DNA of 8,446 nucleotides, taken from positions 1 to 8,446 of the forward strand of contig JAPLJM010000187.1 in assembly GCA_026388595.1 (NCBI GenBank), written 5' to 3'. This document shows positions 1 through 8,035 of this stretch, in pieces. Numbering within the stretch: the stretch's first letter is position 1; the number at the start of each line of letters is the position of its first letter. This stretch comes from Deltaproteobacteria bacterium (GTDB lineage: Bacteria; Desulfobacterota; Syntrophia; Syntrophales; Fen-1087). Below the pieces are notes generated by a model. It did no database searches, was not told where the DNA came from, and saw only the letters and a program-made list of their open reading frames with translations. Position numbers and translations under genes: made by a program.

Positions 1-431
1 ACTACTGGAACAAGCCGGAAGCAACAGCGGAGGCCATCCGGGACGGCTGGTTTCACACCAACGACATGGGGCGACGGGACGAGGAAGGCTTCCTCTCCGT
101 GATCGGCAGGAAACAGGAGCTGATCATCAGCGCCGGGGAAAACATCTACCCGGCCGAAGTGGAACGGGCCATCCAGGCCCTCCCGGCGGTCAAGGAAGCG
201 GCGGCAGTGGCCATGCCCGATGAGGCGCGCGGGGAGGTGGCGGCGGCCTTCGTCATGCTTCATGAGGGCCAGTCGATGTCTGAAGAACAGATCATCGGCG
301 CTCTGGACGGGCAGATTGCCCGTTTCAAGATCCCGAAAAAGGTCGTCTTCATGCAAGATTTCCCCCGGAACCCGGCGGGAAAGGTCCTCAAGCGGGAACT
401 GAAGAAGCAACTGTGGCCGGCAGAAAAATAA
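1..431 (+). CDS. AMP-forming acyl-CoA synthetase / acyl-acid ligase, C-terminal part (5' end outside window)
   Basis: Partial gene. The frame is open from base 3 and gives 142 visible residues ending at TAA 429-431. ANL-superfamily enzymes adenylate a carboxylic acid with ATP and then transfer it to CoA or an acyl carrier protein. The visible part covers the end of the large domain and the mobile C-terminal domain. The GWFHTND motif (nt 45-65) matches the conserved motif usually written TGD, here with Asn for Gly. The hinge motif GRKQELIISAGENIYPAEVE is at nt 105-164. The A10-like motif PRNPAGKVLKREL contains the expected catalytic Lys at nt 381-383, so the visible part looks functional. The substrate cannot be read from this fragment. 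The next gene starts 27 bp downstream on the same strand with an exporter and an acyltransferase beyond it, suggesting the ligase activates an acyl group for a lipid or polyene product. The ATG at 66 is internal, not the true start, because the family motif runs through it. Confidence 0.93.
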   Translation, partial: YWNKPEATAEAIRDGWFHTNDMGRRDEEGFLSVIGRKQELIISAGENIYPAEVERAIQALPAVKEAAAVAMPDEARGEVAAAFVMLHEGQSMSEEQIIGALDGQIARFKIPKKVVFMQDFPRNPAGKVLKRELKKQLWPAEK

Positions 432-458
432 AAAGCGCCGCCCCTTCCCTTTAAGATC

Positions 459-3400
459 ATGTCTTTTCGGCGATATAAATTAAGATGGTCTTTCATTGTG
501 CTGGTCATTTTGACAGTAGCGGGGCTCTTTGGTTCCGGTTTGCAGCGCCTGACCTTCGACACCGATCTTGTGGCCTCCCTGCCCCAGGATGACCCCGTAC
601 TGGCGGATGCCCGCCGGATTATTGCCAATCATCCCATTCAGGATCGCGTGGTCATTGATGTAAGCCTCCACCAAGCGGATCGGGACGCCCTGGTCCAGGC
701 CGCCTCCCTGATTGAACAGCGCCTGCAGGAGAGCGGCCTTTTTAAACGCATCGGCCTCGGTCAGGAACAGCAGCTATTCCCGGAACTCATCTTTTCCGTA
801 GCCTCCCGCCTGCCGGTCCTGTTCACGGCCAGGGACCTGGAAGAAAAGGTCAAGCCGCTGCTCCCACCGGAAAAAATCCGGGAAGGCATCACCGCGCATA
901 TCGCACAACTGGGCCAGTTGGACAGTATCGGCCAGACCGCCCTGATTGCCCAGGACCCCCTGAACCTGAGAAACCTGATCCTGTCCCGGCTGTCGCACCT
1001 GGCGCCTACCCGGAACGCCCGGATCTACAGAGGGCAAATGCTGTCCGTCGATCAGAAGCACCTGTTGATCATCGCCGAGCCCCGGATTTCAGGGATGGAT
1101 ACGACCTTTGCCCGGCAGGCGACCGCCCTGATCAACCGGATCAGTGGCGAGCTGAATCAAAATCGAGGACCGGAAGAAAGGGTCACGCTGACGCCAGTCG
1201 GCGCCTACCGGGCAGCCCTGGACAACGAAACCAGCACGAAGCAGGGTACGGAGCGGGCCGTCGCCTTCTCCACCATCGCCATTATCCTGCTGCTGCTGGT
1301 CGCTTTCCCGCGGCCCTTGCTCGGCCTGCTGGCTTTGCTGCCCTCTGTCGTCGGAACGATGCTCGCCCTTTTTGTCTACTCTCTGTTTTATCCCGCCATT
1401 ACCCTGATGGCCATCGGCTTCGGGAGCGCGATCATCTCCTTTACCGTCGATTACGGCATCGCCTATCTGCTGTTTCTGGATCGTGACCACGAAACCCACG
1501 GCCTGGAAGCCACAAAGGAGGTCTGGTCCCTGGGGCTTCTGGCCATGCTGACCACGTCGGTCAGCTTTGCCTTTCTGGCCTTCAGCGGTTTTTCCGCCCT
1601 GGCCCAGATCGGGGCGCTTACCGCCCTGGGCGTCCTTTTCACCTACATCTTTGTGCATCTGATCTACCCTGTGGCATTTCCCGTCATGCCGCCCGCAAAA
1701 GGCGCCAGCTTTCTCCCCCTGCAGGCCCTGGCCAACCGGATCGCCTCGACGGAGGGAAAGACCAAGGCATTTGCAGCCATTGCGCTGGCCGTGGTGATGC
1801 TTTTTTTCGCCAGGCCGGTCTTCCGGGTAGACCTGAATGCCATGAATTCCGTCAGCCGGGAGACCCTGGCGGCGGAGAAAGCGCTCAGCGACGTCTGGGG
1901 AAATCTCTTCGGCCGCATCTATGTCATGGTGGAGGGCCGGAATCTACCGGAGCTTCAGCAGCAGGGGGACTGTCTGGCGTCCCGGTTGGAGCAGGATGTC
2001 CACAGCGGTGCGCTGGCCGCCGCCTTCGCACCCGCCTTTATCTTTCCCGGCGAGGTGCGGGCGGCAGAGAATCTCAAGGCCTGGCAGGCATTCTGGCAGC
2101 CGGAGCGGATCGAGCTGCTCCGCCGCACCCTGCAAACCCTTTCCCGGGAGCTGGGATTTGCACCGGAGGCCTTCGCACCCTTTTTCAAGCTGGTAGAGAC
2201 AAAAGAGATGGGCGCCCTGGCGATGCCGGAAGCCTTTTTCAGCTTGTTGGGCGTCTCCCAGAGCCGCGACCGTTCTTTCTGGCTCCAGGTCTCCACCCTG
2301 ACGCCGGGGCCGGCCTATCGGGGTGAACTTTTTTACGACCGGTTCAAGTCGGCGGGACTGGGGGCGCTCTTCGATCCGGCGCTCTTCACACAGCGGCTGG
2401 GTGAGGTTCTGCTGTCGGGCTTCATCAGGATGGCCCTGATGGTGGGGATGGTCACCATTGCCGTGGCGTTCCTGTACCTGCTGGACTGGCAGTTGACGCT
2501 GCTGGGCCTGCTGCCGACACTTTTTGCCCTCATCTGCACCCTGGGGACCTTGAATCTGCTCGGACAACCCCTGGGGATTCCCACGCTCATGGTCGCCGCC
2601 GTTGTCATTGGGATGGGCACGGATTATGCGCTCTATCTGGTGCGCGCCCACCAGCGTTACCTGGATGACGATCATCCATCGCTGGGCCTGATCCGCCTGT
2701 CCGTGCTTCTTTCCTTCGTCACAACCTTCATGGGGTTCGGCGTGCTTGCCCTGTCCGGCCACGCCCTCCTGAAGAGCGCCGGCATCGCTTTGGCCCTGGG
2801 CATCGGCTATTCCTTTCTCGGCGCCGTGACCATCACGCCGCCGCTGCTGAAACGCGTCCTGACGCCGGCCGGATGGCCGCAGGGAGACGTTCTTGCGGGC
2901 TCTGTACAGCACAGACAGAGGGCGCTTCGACGTTACCGGCATATGGAGGCCTATCCGCGGCTCTTCGCCCGCTTCAAGCTCCTGCTGGATCCCATGTTTC
3001 CCCGGCTTGCCGGTTTTCTGCCGGCGCCCCGCCGGATCATCGATATCGGCTGCGGGTACGGTGTTCCGGCAGTGTGGCTGCTTTCCCTGTATCCCCAGGC
3101 AGAGGTTTATGGGATCGAGCCTGATCAAAAGCGCGTGGCCATTGCAGCGCGGGCAATGGGCGGAAGAGGACAGATCGACGCCGGACGGACGCCCGAGCTG
3201 CCCCCCTCAGCACCGGCGCAGGTGGATACGGCGTTGATGCTTGATATCATCCACCTGATTTCCGATGATGAACTGCATCTGACCTTTCAACGGCTTCATG
3301 AAAGACTGGAAACGGCGGGGCGGCTGATTCTCCGGGTGACGGTGCCCTCGCGTGAACCCGTTCCCTGGCTGCGACAACTGGAGGTCTGGCGGATGAAGAC

Positions 3401-3536
3401 AGCTCGTCTGATACCGCATTACCGGACGGTTTTTGAGATCACCACCCTGCTTGCGCAGGCGGGCTTTACCATTGCTGGGGTGGAACCCGACAGGGATGAA
3501 CGGGAAGAGGTCTGGCTTGTGGCGGAGAAGCAATGA
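459..3536 (+). CDS. MMPL/RND-family exporter fused to C-terminal SAM-dependent methyltransferase domain
   Basis: 1025 residues. The exporter part has the duplicated MMPL/RND layout. There is a TM helix near residues 10-28, then a large extracytoplasmic loop (about 30-265), then a bundle of about five helices (about 267-410). A helix near 436-452 starts the second half, followed by a second loop (about 455-650) and a second bundle (about 652-800). Each bundle carries the transport-type DY motif: FTVDYG (D331) and GMGTDYA (D722). MMPL proteins export lipids or hydrophobic products using proton-motive force. From about residue 855 (nt ~3021) a class I methyltransferase follows, with SAM-binding motif IDIGCGYG (861-868) and acidic loop GIEPD (885-889). 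Its position after the last helix implies it is cytosolic. No stop or frameshift separates the two parts. The start has no clear Shine-Dalgarno, but no better in-frame ATG lies nearby. The stop overlaps the next gene by 4 bp. The substrates of pump and methyltransferase are unknown; an aryl-polyene-like lipid is a guess from the neighbours. Confidence 0.9.
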   Translation: MSFRRYKLRWSFIVLVILTVAGLFGSGLQRLTFDTDLVASLPQDDPVLADARRIIANHPIQDRVVIDVSLHQADRDALVQAASLIEQRLQESGLFKRIGLGQEQQLFPELIFSVASRLPVLFTARDLEEKVKPLLPPEKIREGITAHIAQLGQLDSIGQTALIAQDPLNLRNLILSRLSHLAPTRNARIYRGQMLSVDQKHLLIIAEPRISGMDTTFARQATALINRISGELNQNRGPEERVTLTPVGAYRAALDNETSTKQGTERAVAFSTIAIILLLLVAFPRPLLGLLALLPSVVGTMLALFVYSLFYPAITLMAIGFGSAIISFTVDYGIAYLLFLDRDHETHGLEATKEVWSLGLLAMLTTSVSFAFLAFSGFSALAQIGALTALGVLFTYIFVHLIYPVAFPVMPPAKGASFLPLQALANRIASTEGKTKAFAAIALAVVMLFFARPVFRVDLNAMNSVSRETLAAEKALSDVWGNLFGRIYVMVEGRNLPELQQQGDCLASRLEQDVHSGALAAAFAPAFIFPGEVRAAENLKAWQAFWQPERIELLRRTLQTLSRELGFAPEAFAPFFKLVETKEMGALAMPEAFFSLLGVSQSRDRSFWLQVSTLTPGPAYRGELFYDRFKSAGLGALFDPALFTQRLGEVLLSGFIRMALMVGMVTIAVAFLYLLDWQLTLLGLLPTLFALICTLGTLNLLGQPLGIPTLMVAAVVIGMGTDYALYLVRAHQRYLDDDHPSLGLIRLSVLLSFVTTFMGFGVLALSGHALLKSAGIALALGIGYSFLGAVTITPPLLKRVLTPAGWPQGDVLAGSVQHRQRALRRYRHMEAYPRLFARFKLLLDPMFPRLAGFLPAPRRIIDIGCGYGVPAVWLLSLYPQAEVYGIEPDQKRVAIAARAMGGRGQIDAGRTPELPPSAPAQVDTALMLDIIHLISDDELHLTFQRLHERLETAGRLILRVTVPSREPVPWLRQLEVWRMKTARLIPHYRTVFEITTLLAQAGFTIAGVEPDRDEREEVWLVAEKQ
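3524..3527 (+). promoter_or_regulatory. Ribosome binding site of the acyltransferase gene, inside the preceding gene
   Basis: GGAG lies 5 nt before the ATG at 3533, within the last codons of the exporter-methyltransferase gene. The site and the ATGA stop/start overlap support 3533 as the true start and suggest translational coupling. Confidence 0.6.
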
Positions 3537-4414
3537 TAACTCTTTTGTACAAATCCCTGCTGGCCCTGTCCCGGCGAACCGGCGCCGGTGCATTTCTTTT
3601 CTTCGCCTGGGTCATCGCCACGGGTTACTTTCTTTTTTTCCCCACCCGTGTGGCGGTGAGCGTCCGGTTTTACCGAGCCCTTTTTCCTCAAAGGAACCGG
3701 CTTTACCATCTCTGTTGTTCCTGGCGCCAGTATCATCACTTCACGTCCGTCTACCTGGACCGATTCCTGTTCCAGTCTTACGAAGATACGGCGCTGGTCA
3801 GCGAGGGCTTTAATCGGCTCATCGATTCCGTGGCCAAGGGAAAGGGCGCCATTGTGCTCATGTCTCATATGGGTAACTGGGAAGTGGCCGCCCACTGGAT
3901 GAAACAGAAAGGGATGAAGGTCCTCCTCTATGTGGGGAGGAAATACAAGGAGCAGATCGAAGGCATGCAGAAGGAGAGCCTGACCCGGGAGGGCATACGA
4001 CTGATTGCCGTGGATCAGGACGGGGGGTCGCCCTTCGACCTGGTAGAAGGCATCCATTTTCTGGAAGCCGGCGGGGTGGTTTCCATGACAGGCGACCGGC
4101 TCTGGTCAACGGAACAGCGTTCCGTGACCGTCCGCTTTTTGGGCCAGGTCGCGCTGCTGCCTGAAAGCCCCCATCTTTTCGCTCTCTTATCCGGCGCTCC
4201 GATTCACATCTTCTTCGTCTTTCGGGACAGCCGGAAACAGTATCGTACGATCGTACTGCCGCCCCGCTACGTCGTCGCGGCATCCCGGGGGGAACGGCAG
4301 GAGGCCATCCGGCAGTCGGCCCAGTGGTATGCCGACCACCTGGCAGAAATGGCCCGGCAGCACCCCTTTGAGTGGTACCACTTCGAACCATTTATCAAAC
4401 AAAACGAAAAATAA
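3533..4414 (+). CDS. LpxL/HtrB-like lysophospholipid acyltransferase family protein
   Basis: 293 residues, close to the usual ~300 of lipid A late acyltransferases. The N-terminus has a hydrophobic anchor (about residues 18-36) placing the enzyme at the inner membrane. The acyltransferase HX4(D/E) catalytic motif is present as SHMGNWE, with H112 and E117. A GDR motif sits at 187-189, and the C-terminal HPFEWYHFEPF (about 277-287) resembles the family's conserved aromatic tail. Such enzymes move an acyl chain from acyl-ACP or acyl-CoA to a lipid acceptor. The gene overlaps the exporter-methyltransferase stop codon (ATGA), so the two are probably translated together. In aryl-polyene and related clusters an LpxL-like enzyme is known to accompany an MMPL exporter, which points to attaching the product to a lipid. 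A role in ordinary lipid A acylation is less likely given the neighbours but cannot be excluded. No gene follows on this strand; the next gene converges from the right. Confidence 0.88.
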   Translation: MITLLYKSLLALSRRTGAGAFLFFAWVIATGYFLFFPTRVAVSVRFYRALFPQRNRLYHLCCSWRQYHHFTSVYLDRFLFQSYEDTALVSEGFNRLIDSVAKGKGAIVLMSHMGNWEVAAHWMKQKGMKVLLYVGRKYKEQIEGMQKESLTREGIRLIAVDQDGGSPFDLVEGIHFLEAGGVVSMTGDRLWSTEQRSVTVRFLGQVALLPESPHLFALLSGAPIHIFFVFRDSRKQYRTIVLPPRYVVAASRGERQEAIRQSAQWYADHLAEMARQHPFEWYHFEPFIKQNEK

Positions 4415-4429
4415 TCGTGGGACAGGGGG

Positions 4430-4440
4430 GTAAAATGGGA
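4430..4440 (+). repeat. 11-bp word GTAAAATGGGA, left copy of an inverted pair
   Basis: The same 11 bases occur on the opposite strand at 8129-8139. The two copies lie in the spacers at the two ends of the low-GC operon and face each other in inverted orientation. Beyond the shared 11 bases the similarity fades quickly (about 14 of 18 positions match when extended rightwards on the left copy). Confidence 0.4.
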
Positions 4441-4455
4441 GGAGTCAATCTGTAA
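4435..4455 (+). other. Six-codon mini-ORF after a purine-rich Shine-Dalgarno-like run
   Basis: After the acyltransferase stop, the run GGGACAGGGGGG (4419-4430) precedes an ATG at 4435 that encodes only MGGVNL before TAA at 4453-4455. It could be the surviving start of a further operon gene cut off by a rearrangement, or chance. There is no evidence that it is translated. The whole gap 4415-4468 contains nothing else I can name, and no convincing terminator hairpin. Confidence 0.2.
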
Positions 4456-4468
4456 GTCACCTTGTGTT

Positions 4469-6604
4469 CTATTTCGATGTCATAACCCATACGCCGTCCC
4501 AGTCAGAAACAGCCTGTTTCTTCGCTTCTCTGCATTTTCCGATGTATTTTGCCGACGGAGGGTCAATCTCGGCGATGGACTGAAAATTTTCCAGGGCTGC
4601 ATCGAATTGACCTTGGTAGAAGAGTTGCAGTCCCTTCAGAAATTTTGCCATAATGTCTTTCGTCGCATTATAGATTTCTTTCCTGACAGGCTCAAAGACT
4701 GTCACAGCTTCTTTTTTCCCCACAACGGCAACCCTGGCCAGTTCCCGGAAGCAGAACATATCACCGGCCAGTTCCCTGGTTTTGGCAGAAACCATTGTAT
4801 AGGTGCCGAACTCCTTGTTTACACCCTCCAGCCTTGCGGCAAGGTTGACTGAATCGCCAAGCATCGTGTAGTCAAACCTGTCCTTCGACCCCATGTTTCC
4901 AACGACGGCATAACCGGTATTGACGCCGATGCGCATGAAAAGTTCCTTGCCTGTTTTGGCAAGATAACGCGGCCTGAGTTCAGCCAGTTTTTCCTGACAC
5001 CGGAGAGCGGCATTGACTGCCCTGAATGCGTGATCCGGGATATCGAGCGGGGCATTCCAGAACGCGATGATCGCATCTCCCTCGTATTTGTCAACGGTCC
5101 CGTTTTCCTCGTGGATAATATCCGTCATTGCCGAAAGATAATCATTCAGAAGCGATGTGAGCGATTCCGGATCGAGGGCTTCCGAAATAGTCGTAAATCC
5201 CTGAACATCTGAGAAGAAAATGGAAAGCTCGCGCCTTTCTCCTCCCAGGGTGAGTTTTTCCGGGTGTGCAATGATCTGATCGATGAAGACCGGATTGAGA
5301 TACTGCTGGAATGCGGATTTAATAAACTGTCTTTGAATGCCTTCCGTCGCAAAATTCACGACCAGGGAAAGGGTGATGGAGATCATTACTGCAAATTCAG
5401 GAATTACGATCGGCATCCAGTACCCTGCCGGGTAGGCAAGGGCAGCAGCGGCAACCGGAACCAGCGAGAAGACGACAGAAAAAATAACGTTTTTCAAAGC
5501 AGACTTGAAAAAAGTAAGGACAAAAACGCACCCGAAGGAGACAAGAACGATAAAGGCAATGTTGGCGGCAAAAGGCGAGGGCTTCATGAAATCCCCGGAA
5601 AGATAATTGTCAAGGAAGGTTGCATTTAATTCAGCGCCAGGGTAAGTGGAGCTTACCGGGACAGCTTTTGTATCAAACAGGCCTTTCGCGCTGAAACCGA
5701 GAAATACATACTTGCCTATAAAAACGGCGGGATCGAGTTGGGGTTTTTCTCCGTTCCTCATCTGTATCTCTGACCTTATCACGGCAGCGGCGCTGTATGC
5801 CGTGTGTGTGGCGGATTTTCCGCGGAATCTGAGGATCGCCTGATCCGATGCGTCCAGGGGAATATCCTTGCCGGAGACCCTTATCTCCCTGTTAGAAAAA
5901 GTAATCTCTGCTTCTTTTTGTGCGGCAAGGTAAGTGGCAAGGCCGAGGATGGGCATCGGTGTGTTATTGAAAAACCGGAACGGCGCTATCCGTCTGTATA
6001 TGCCGTCTTCATCAGGATTCTGGTCAACATTGCCGAACACCCGGAAACCGGAGGCCAGATCAGGATGAGCAAATGAGGCATATGGCCTTCGAACATTCCG
6101 TTGGTTTTGCAGATCACCCCGGACTTTTGCAGAGAAGAACGGTTCAGGGAGGCCGTCAGGCCATGTCCGGATGCCGCTTTCAAATCCCAGGCCGGTAGCT
6201 ACGGCAATTTTTCCGAATGAACGGCATGCATCCCGAAACGCTGCATCATCGTTAACGCCATAGGATGATTGTTCCGTAAACAGGACATCGATGCCAAGTG
6301 CTTTTGCTCCGCCTCTGTTCAGAAAATCCACAATGGCCCCATAAGCAGTCCTCGGCCACGGCCACGGCCATCCGTTTTCCTTGGCAGCCCAATCAATGCT
6401 CGGTTGATCGACGAGGATCAGGCAAATATCAGCCGTATTTTCACCCGGTTTGGCAAAGTGGTTGACCCGCCAGTCCCAAGTTTTGAGTTCCAGCCCGTGA
6501 AACCACCCGGTGGCCCACAAAACTAACGATATCAATACGGCTGTCATCGCAATGATTACAGCATTGATCATGCGGGTGCGAGAATTTATTGCCGAGCTGA
6601 TCAT
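4469..6604 (-). CDS. CHASE2-domain transmembrane adenylate cyclase (class III) with TPR-like tail
   Basis: 711 residues. After an N-terminal TM helix (about 12-32) comes a CHASE2 extracytoplasmic sensor domain (about 38-335, with the typical WPWPRTAYG and GIDVLF stretches). Three TM helices follow (about 345-365, 372-395, 398-418), then a linker and a class III cyclase domain (about 455-640). Metal-binding aspartates are D466 (FFSDVQGF) and D510 (KYEGDAIIAFW). K506 and D578 (RFDYT) are the pair expected for ATP rather than GTP. N587 and R591 (GDSVNLAARL) are the transition-state residues, so the enzyme looks active and should make cAMP. Residues about 645-695 form a TPR-like helical tail (LFYQGQFDAALENF). 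The start overlaps the M48 gene stop by 4 bp (ATGA). An in-frame ATG at residue 12 is an alternative start. As the last gene of a three-gene operon, it probably receives a signal from the envelope proteins encoded before it; the ligand is unknown. Confidence 0.92.
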   Translation of the reverse strand: MISSAINSRTRMINAVIIAMTAVLISLVLWATGWFHGLELKTWDWRVNHFAKPGENTADICLILVDQPSIDWAAKENGWPWPWPRTAYGAIVDFLNRGGAKALGIDVLFTEQSSYGVNDDAAFRDACRSFGKIAVATGLGFESGIRTWPDGLPEPFFSAKVRGDLQNQRNVRRPYASFAHPDLASGFRVFGNVDQNPDEDGIYRRIAPFRFFNNTPMPILGLATYLAAQKEAEITFSNREIRVSGKDIPLDASDQAILRFRGKSATHTAYSAAAVIRSEIQMRNGEKPQLDPAVFIGKYVFLGFSAKGLFDTKAVPVSSTYPGAELNATFLDNYLSGDFMKPSPFAANIAFIVLVSFGCVFVLTFFKSALKNVIFSVVFSLVPVAAAALAYPAGYWMPIVIPEFAVMISITLSLVVNFATEGIQRQFIKSAFQQYLNPVFIDQIIAHPEKLTLGGERRELSIFFSDVQGFTTISEALDPESLTSLLNDYLSAMTDIIHEENGTVDKYEGDAIIAFWNAPLDIPDHAFRAVNAALRCQEKLAELRPRYLAKTGKELFMRIGVNTGYAVVGNMGSKDRFDYTMLGDSVNLAARLEGVNKEFGTYTMVSAKTRELAGDMFCFRELARVAVVGKKEAVTVFEPVRKEIYNATKDIMAKFLKGLQLFYQGQFDAALENFQSIAEIDPPSAKYIGKCREAKKQAVSDWDGVWVMTSK

Positions 6605-7530
6605 ATGCCTGCCAGAGCTCTCCTGAATCTTGCCTGCCGCTTCAAGCTTTCATCGACGGGCGGAAAACTGCTGAATGATTCATTAATAGACTCTATTCTT
6701 GCTTTTGGCGCCGGATGTGTCTTCGCAAAGTCCAACCCTCCGGGTTTCATGTGTTTTTCCATTGTCTGGAGCATATCAAGAAGACCTTGGGGATTATAAC
6801 CGGCTCGCTTCAGTATTTCGACTGCACCTTTATCCGCCTGCGTCTCAAATGCTCTTGAATAGCCGCTGTTGATGAGCGTGGAAGTGATGTCCTGTATCGA
6901 GCCTTCAAAGACGGTGGTAAGTTCCGCAACCTGGCTGTTCGTCAGGTTTTTGCCCGCCTCAAGCAGACCTGTTGTAATGGCGCTGGTTATTCTTGATTTC
7001 TTAATGGCGTTAAGTCCATGCCGGTACGCTACATGACCTATTTCATGAGCAAGCACAGCCGCCGCCGCATCCTCGGTTTTGCAGCACCGCAGCAGGCCTC
7101 TGGAAATAAATATCAAACCACCCGGGGCCGCAAAGGCATTGATCTCATCGGAATCAAGAATCAGGAAATGATATCCACCAAAGGTTTCGGGTAGATCAGA
7201 AACCGTCGCGAGGGTCTGACCCATCGTGTTGATATATTGAGTGGCCCTGTCCTGTTGATAAACTTTGTATTTATTGGTAATGACAGCAGCAACCGTTCTT
7301 CCTACATAATATTCCTGGGAAGGTGTTATTTCCTCCTGCGTTTTCTCCGCGGCAACTGCCGTTTTTTCTATACCTGCTGCCTGCCCTTCAGTGATAACGC
7401 CGGTCATGGCTCCGACCTTTGCTGCCGTTGTAACCACCTGGCATCCCTGCATGATCGTCATGGATACGAGGGCAAGAACGATTACAGGGTAAAGAATGAA
7501 CCCGGTTTTCTTAGAGTCTGATTTTTTCAT
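6601..7530 (-). CDS. M48 family zinc metallopeptidase, predicted lipoprotein
   Basis: 309 residues. The N-terminus has basic residues, a hydrophobic stretch (about 10-27) and MQGC with Cys30, a lipobox-like site with Met at -3, so export and lipidation are likely but not certain. The catalytic motif HEIGH has zinc ligands H162 and H166 and general base E163. The third ligand is probably E229 in SRAFETQAD. A conserved THPAPKARIESI follows at 271-282. These fit the compact M48 peptidases of the BepA/LoiP type, which degrade or help assemble misfolded envelope proteins; unlike BepA, no long TPR domain follows. A CC pair at 149-150 could form a disulfide with a neighbour or each other. The gene begins one base into the SH3b stop codon (TAATG) and ends overlapping the cyclase start (ATGA), so all three are translationally linked. 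The actual substrate is not visible from the sequence. Confidence 0.93.
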   Translation of the reverse strand: MKKSDSKKTGFILYPVIVLALVSMTIMQGCQVVTTAAKVGAMTGVITEGQAAGIEKTAVAAEKTQEEITPSQEYYVGRTVAAVITNKYKVYQQDRATQYINTMGQTLATVSDLPETFGGYHFLILDSDEINAFAAPGGLIFISRGLLRCCKTEDAAAAVLAHEIGHVAYRHGLNAIKKSRITSAITTGLLEAGKNLTNSQVAELTTVFEGSIQDITSTLINSGYSRAFETQADKGAVEILKRAGYNPQGLLDMLQTMEKHMKPGGLDFAKTHPAPKARIESINESFSSFPPVDESLKRQARFRRALAGI

Positions 7531-8027
7531 TACCGGCCTCCTTCGGGTGTGAGTTCACCGGCTTTGGCAAATTTTTGTTTTTCCACTTGGGAAATGTTGA
7601 TTTTTTCCATTCTGTCAACCCATTGGAAACTAATTTCTTTGTTCCTGTTCTTAAATTCCCTTTCCACTTCCGGATTAAACCCTTTGCCGGCAAGCTGTAA
7701 TTCACTTGATGACGCAGTTTCTTTGACACCTCTCTCGCCGGCAGCCATTTTAATTTCTTTTTCCGAAAGTGCAGATGAATTGAGCCATCCGGTCAGTCCG
7801 CCTTTCTTAAGCCGTACTTTTTTCCATCCGTCCTTTTTATCTTCAACGGCTACCCGATCGCCATAGGATGCCTTGCCGATTATTTTTCCGAAATAATCCG
7901 GCGTTGCCCTAATCTGTGTTTCCCGCACCTGGACACTCATGTTGGCCGCAGCATAGGCGAGGGCAATGAACGAACTTATGCACACGATAGACGTAAACGC
8001 AGAAATGATGATTTTTCTTTTTATCAT
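7530..8027 (-). CDS. Secreted bacterial SH3 (SH3b) domain protein
   Basis: 165 residues. A signal peptide of about 26 residues (basic MIKRK, hydrophobic core, cleavage after ALAYA) sends it to the periplasm. Residues about 32-87 form one SH3b domain, with VRETQIRATPDYFGKII, the turn YGDRV, and the closing GLTGWLNSSAL. SH3b domains typically bind peptidoglycan or envelope proteins. The remaining C-terminal part (about 88-165) is charged, rich in Lys and Glu, and helical; I do not recognise it as a named domain. No catalytic residues are visible, so a binding or adaptor role is likely. It is the first gene of the operon, with a strong RBS. It may present a wall or misfolding signal to the M48 peptidase or the CHASE2 domain; that is inference. 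Its GC content is the lowest in the window (21 of 60 at 7621-7680). Confidence 0.85.
   Translation of the reverse strand: MIKRKIIISAFTSIVCISSFIALAYAAANMSVQVRETQIRATPDYFGKIIGKASYGDRVAVEDKKDGWKKVRLKKGGLTGWLNSSALSEKEIKMAAGERGVKETASSSELQLAGKGFNPEVEREFKNRNKEISFQWVDRMEKINISQVEKQKFAKAGELTPEGGR
7537..7543 (-). promoter_or_regulatory. Strong ribosome binding site of the M48 gene
   Basis: AAGGAGG on the minus strand ends 6 nt before the ATG at 7530, inside the end of the SH3b gene. It fixes the start immediately at the TAATG overlap. Confidence 0.8.
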
Positions 8028-8035
8028 GCCTCTGT

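Noticed and set aside
1944..3128. Long minus-strand frame (394 codons) opposite the exporter
   Set aside because: Low-complexity product rich in Gln, Gly and Arg with no domain; it is the antisense shadow of a GC-rich real gene.
3419..4057. Minus-strand frame (212 codons) across the exporter/acyltransferase junction
   Set aside because: It covers the coding end of two well-supported genes, has no recognisable motif, and is explained by high GC content.
3858..4391. Minus-strand frame (177 codons) within the acyltransferase gene
   Set aside because: Product rich in Arg, Pro and Gly without domains; the plus-strand gene carries the catalytic HX4E motif.
6353..6370. Short tandem GGCCAC repeat
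   Set aside because: It simply encodes the Trp-Pro alternation WPWPWP in the CHASE2 domain; no separate function is needed.
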